DNA of 64,000 nucleotides, from NCBI GenBank assembly GCA_902806565.1, contig CADCXA010000003.1, positions 434,001 to 498,000 on the forward strand. The letters run 5' to 3'. Position numbers and translations under genes: made by a program. Each line of letters begins with the position of its first letter. Position 1 is the stretch's first letter. The DNA comes from Hypoxylon rubiginosum. Lineage: Eukaryota > Ascomycota > Sordariomycetes > Xylariales > Hypoxylaceae. The notes beneath the pieces are model-generated. The model was given only the letters and a program-made list of their open reading frames with translations. It was not told the origin of the DNA and did not search any database. Shown one piece after another: positions 60,851 to 64,000 of this stretch.

Positions 60851-62829
60851 ATGATGGCATCAACTCTGCGACGCCGAGTGCTCGGCCCTTCCGATAACTC
60901 GTCAGAATCCTCGTCGACCGCCCCGACCCCCAGAGACGAAAGTCCGGCGAAGCCCGGCGACAAGGTCAAAATTATCCATCATGACCGCCCGCAGAAAATG
61001 CGCAAGCGGCGGAACACTTTCATCTTCTTGTTGGGCAGCTTATTCGGTCTCATAGCTGCTGGATTACTAGCTAAAAATAATGACTTAATCGAACTTCCTG
61101 AAATTGGGGAACTCAGCATGGACAGCTTCTTTGAGGTGTTGCCTGCTGGTCTAATAACAGATATGAAAGATCTTGTGGTATGCCTCTCTTCTATCTCTCT
61201 GCCTTTCCCAATATAAGAATGTACCTCAGCTAATAGCTTTATCCATTGTAGAAAGGCGAACGAGACTTTGTCGATAGCTACGATGCCTTCGCCGTGGGAG
61301 TGAAGGCTCGTTCGGAAGGACTCGGCGTTTATCATCCCGTCATAATGATTCCCGGGGTTATCTCAACAGGTCTCGAGTCGTGGGGTACCGCCAATATATC
61401 CCGCCCATACTTCCGAAAGCGACTCTGGGGTAGTTGGACTATGATGAAGGCGCTTGTCATGGACAAGGACATATGGAAGAAGCACATCATGTTAGACAAG
61501 AAGACGGGACTCGACCCGCCAAATATCAAACTAAGAGCCGCTCAAGGTTTCGATGCTACCGATTTCTTCATCACGGGATACTGGATATGGAGCAAGATTC
61601 TAGAAAACCTTGCGTCCCTAGGATACGATCCCACCAATTCCTTCACAGCTGCTTACGATTGGCGCCTATCGTACCAGAATCTTGAAATTCGGGATCAGTA
61701 TTTTACAAGGCTAAAAAGCTATGTTGAGCTGGCCCACCAGTTCTCGGGCCACAAGGTGGTCCTCACATCTCACAGCATGGGCAGTCAAGTCCTGTTTTAT
61801 TTCTTTCACTGGGTGGCGTCTCCACAAGGCGGAAAAGGGGGTGACGATTGGGTCGACCGTCATGTTGAAGCTTGGATTAATATTAGTGGATGTATGTTGG
61901 GAGCAGTCAAGGATGTGACTGCGATACTTTCTGGTGAAATGCGCGATACAGCTCAGCTGAACGCTTTCGCCGTATACGGGCTTGAGAAGTTCCTCAACAA
62001 AGATGAACGAGCCGAAATATTTAGGGCCATGCCAGGCATGTCGTCCATGTTACCCATCGGAGGAGATGCAGTCTGGGGAAACTTGACGTGGGCGCCAGAC
62101 GACCAACCTGACCAGAAAAAGTCGTTTGGCTCGTTCTTAAACTTCCGTCGCGGCGCTAACTGGACTACGCCGGATAAGAATTTCACTGTCAGCAACGCGA
62201 TGCAGTACATGATGGAGACAACAGACGACTGGTATCGAGATCAGATCCAGAAGAGCTACTCTCAAGGGGTAGCTCGCACATCTGTCGAGGTGGAGGCGAA
62301 CGAACTAGATCATCGCAAGTGGGTTAATCCGTTGGAAACGAGACTACCTTTGGCACCGAACTTGAAGATATATTGCTTTTACGGCGTAGGAAAGCCAACT
62401 GAGCGGGCATACTACTACCGCACTCCCGAGTTTCCGGGATTTACTAATCTTAATGTTACTATCGACACGGGGCTAACGGTGGACGAGATTGACCACGGCG
62501 TCATCATGGGTGAGGGCGATGGCACCGTCAATCTTCTGAGCACCGGGTACATGTGCTCTAAAGGTTGGCACATGAAGCGGTACAATCCAGCTGGCGTCCA
62601 GATCACGGTCGTCGAGATGCCTCATGAACCCGAGAGGTTTAATCCTCGCGGTGGACCCAACACGGCGGACCACGTGGACATCCTAGGGCGACAGAACCTT
62701 AACGAGCTTGTCCTTCGCGTTGTAGCCGGCAAAGGCTACATGATCGAGGACAATATCATCAGTAATATTCGCGAATATGCGGATAAAGTCAAGGTTTACG
62801 AAGAAGAGGAAACGAATGACGAGAGCTAG
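60851..62829 (+). CDS. LRO1: phospholipid:diacylglycerol acyltransferase (PDAT)
   Basis: Transfers an acyl chain from a phospholipid to diacylglycerol, making triacylglycerol at the ER/nuclear membrane; LCAT-like family. Exons 60851–61177 and 61252–62829, 634 residues (yeast Lro1 661). A Lys/Arg-rich cytosolic tail (MRKRRN) precedes one membrane helix (TFIFLLGSLFGLIAAGLLA). The lumenal part has the lid-region Trp motif ESWGTANISRPYFRKRLWGS, and YDWRLS. The nucleophile elbow SHSMGS holds Ser about 284, the catalytic Asp about 532 is in GEGDGTVN, and the catalytic His about 583 is in ADHVDILG. All three catalytic residues are present, so the enzyme should be active. Confidence 0.95.
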
Positions 62830-63493
62830 GGAATAGGCATATACGGATAAACGAACAATGATTGTCATAGACGGTGACTGACGAATTGGAACTTGTATGC
62901 ATATACAACGGCTTGTATTTTATTGGGGCGATATGTTACTCCGTGCACTTGGGGACTGGTTTGGGCGGACTTTGGCGGCTGTAATACCCCTATTGGCATG
63001 GCAGCATGGCATATATACATAGATAGATCTAGATATGTAGGCGATCATCACGAGTGTCAAGATACACTCCGAGGTAGATCCTCGATACTATCCAACTTAC
63101 CCCTTTTCATGCTACAGAATAATAGTATTGGCAGTAAGACTTGTCCGCAATTTTCAGTGCATGCCTACATAGGAAGTTTACTATATTATAATCTTATCGC
63201 ATCGTATTCCTCTGTTTAAATTTGCCGAATTTAGTTGTAAAACCGAAGATTAAATACTTGGGCGGGTTGATTCATGATGGGAGCGTAGGACAATTGACGC
63301 ACGGACCAAGTCGGAGGAACAAGCGGCAGACAAGCTCAAAGTTGATATTTTGAGACTTCTCCCTACCACCTCCAGTTTGTTCAAAATCACAATCACGAAG
63401 TGACCAAATAAATCCAATCGGCAAAGCGAGTTATGAAATTCGACATTCTAAACTATAATAGCCCATCTCATTCTTGATTAGCGATCCTCAGTC
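62830..63493. other. intergenic region LRO1–TAN1
   Basis: 3' region of LRO1 and promoter of TAN1. Nothing distinctive; no gene recognised. Confidence 0.45.
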
Positions 63494-64000
63494 ATGGATT
63501 CTTCTACCAAGAGAAAGCACCCTCCTACTAACGGGTCCAACGATCGCCACATCAAGAAAAGCAGAGTAGGCCTACTAGTTCCAGTTCATTATCCTTATTT
63601 TCATTTCTCACCTCACGCAGGGCGGAAACGCTGGTAGGTGGACGACACCTCATCACAAGGCCAAGCTTGAGGCTCTTGGAAGCAAGGGCCTAGAAGTGGG
63701 AGACATGGGGATCTGGACCACCTGTGTGAAAGGCAAAGAGCGACAAGCCCTTGAAGAGCTAGAGAATATCTGTAAAGAGGTAAATTTCCCCAATTGTCTA
63801 AGTAGAACTGTTCTATGATGCTCAGAAACCACGCAGTACGCCGAGAAGCTCTACGGCATTGAGCGGGAGGGCTCCGCAGGTCCGGACGATGAGGATGGCG
63901 ACATCGAGTCGGCCATCAAGAAGGAAGTTGAGAGCATGAGACCCACGTCCAAACCAAAAAATGCGACCTTCCAGCCCATGCGCATGGAACTCGACTGCTT
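63494..64000 (+). CDS. TAN1: tRNA acetylation factor Tan1 (THUMP protein), 3' end outside window
   Basis: Tan1 binds tRNA through a THUMP domain and serves the acetyltransferase Kre33 in forming N4-acetylcytidine 12 of tRNA-Ser and tRNA-Leu. Exons 63494–63565, 63621–63779 and 63837–>64000, all in phase. The visible part has a Lys/Arg-rich start and the family motif GDMGIWTTCVKGKERQALEEL, followed by an intron after KE and the segment YAEKLYG. An acidic linker (DDEDGDIE) comes next, then the beginning of the THUMP region (MRMELDC). The gene runs off the window, so its end is unknown. Confidence 0.87.

Overview
The window is nuclear DNA from a filamentous ascomycete (Pezizomycotina, most likely a Sordariomycete; the genus cannot be read from the sequence). 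The evidence is many short GT–AG introns of about 45–125 bases, single genes spaced by one to several kilobases, orthologues of typical ascomycete housekeeping proteins, a PMK1/FUS3-type MAP kinase nearly identical to those I know from Sordariomycetes, and an extremely AT-rich island that looks like repeat-induced point mutation (RIP). I saw no bacterial features, CRISPR arrays, rRNA genes or convincing tRNA genes. Exon boundaries were placed by hand from splice consensus, reading phase and family knowledge.

Left part (1–19.3 kb): the 3' part of SEC24 (COPII coat), a long gap, a Fus3/Kss1-type MAP kinase, OXR1 (TLDc domain), a roughly 1.73-kb AT-rich island bounded by 34-bp imperfect terminal inverted repeats (a RIP-ruined transposon relic), the divergent pair HEM4 (haem synthesis) and ERV1 (mitochondrial sulfhydryl oxidase), and a thiamine-diphosphate decarboxylase of the pyruvate/indolepyruvate decarboxylase family.

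Middle, more variable part (19.3–39.9 kb): a GNAT acetyltransferase, an FAD amine/L-amino-acid oxidase, a multi-exon membrane protein with an odd last junction, a secreted GPI-anchor-like Ser/Thr-rich protein, an acidic orphan gene, a type II membrane protein resembling a glycosyltransferase, and a weak candidate for a small membrane protein. Gaps here reach about 2.8 kb and contain short tandem repeats. The oxidase and the decarboxylase lie 2.4 kb apart and could catalyse consecutive steps of amino-acid breakdown (amino acid to 2-oxo acid to aldehyde). This is the best candidate for an unannotated functional module, but it is inference only.

Right part (39.9–64 kb): dense conserved housekeeping genes: GAR1 (H/ACA snoRNP), an SLM1/2-type BAR–PH protein, LDB17 (SPIN90 family), MSN5 (karyopherin, nine exons), DPH7 (diphthamide synthesis) divergent from a DUF1917/Bles03 gene, NAA30 (NatC catalytic subunit) divergent from LRO1 (phospholipid:diacylglycerol acyltransferase), and the 5' part of TAN1 (tRNA ac4C12 factor). 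Apart from divergent pairs that share short intergenic regions, the genes are not obviously co-regulated.

A recurring intergenic signature is the palindrome TACCTAGGTA, with its permuted form TAGGTACCTA. I found six and four perfect copies respectively, far more than a random 10-mer would give in 64 kb.
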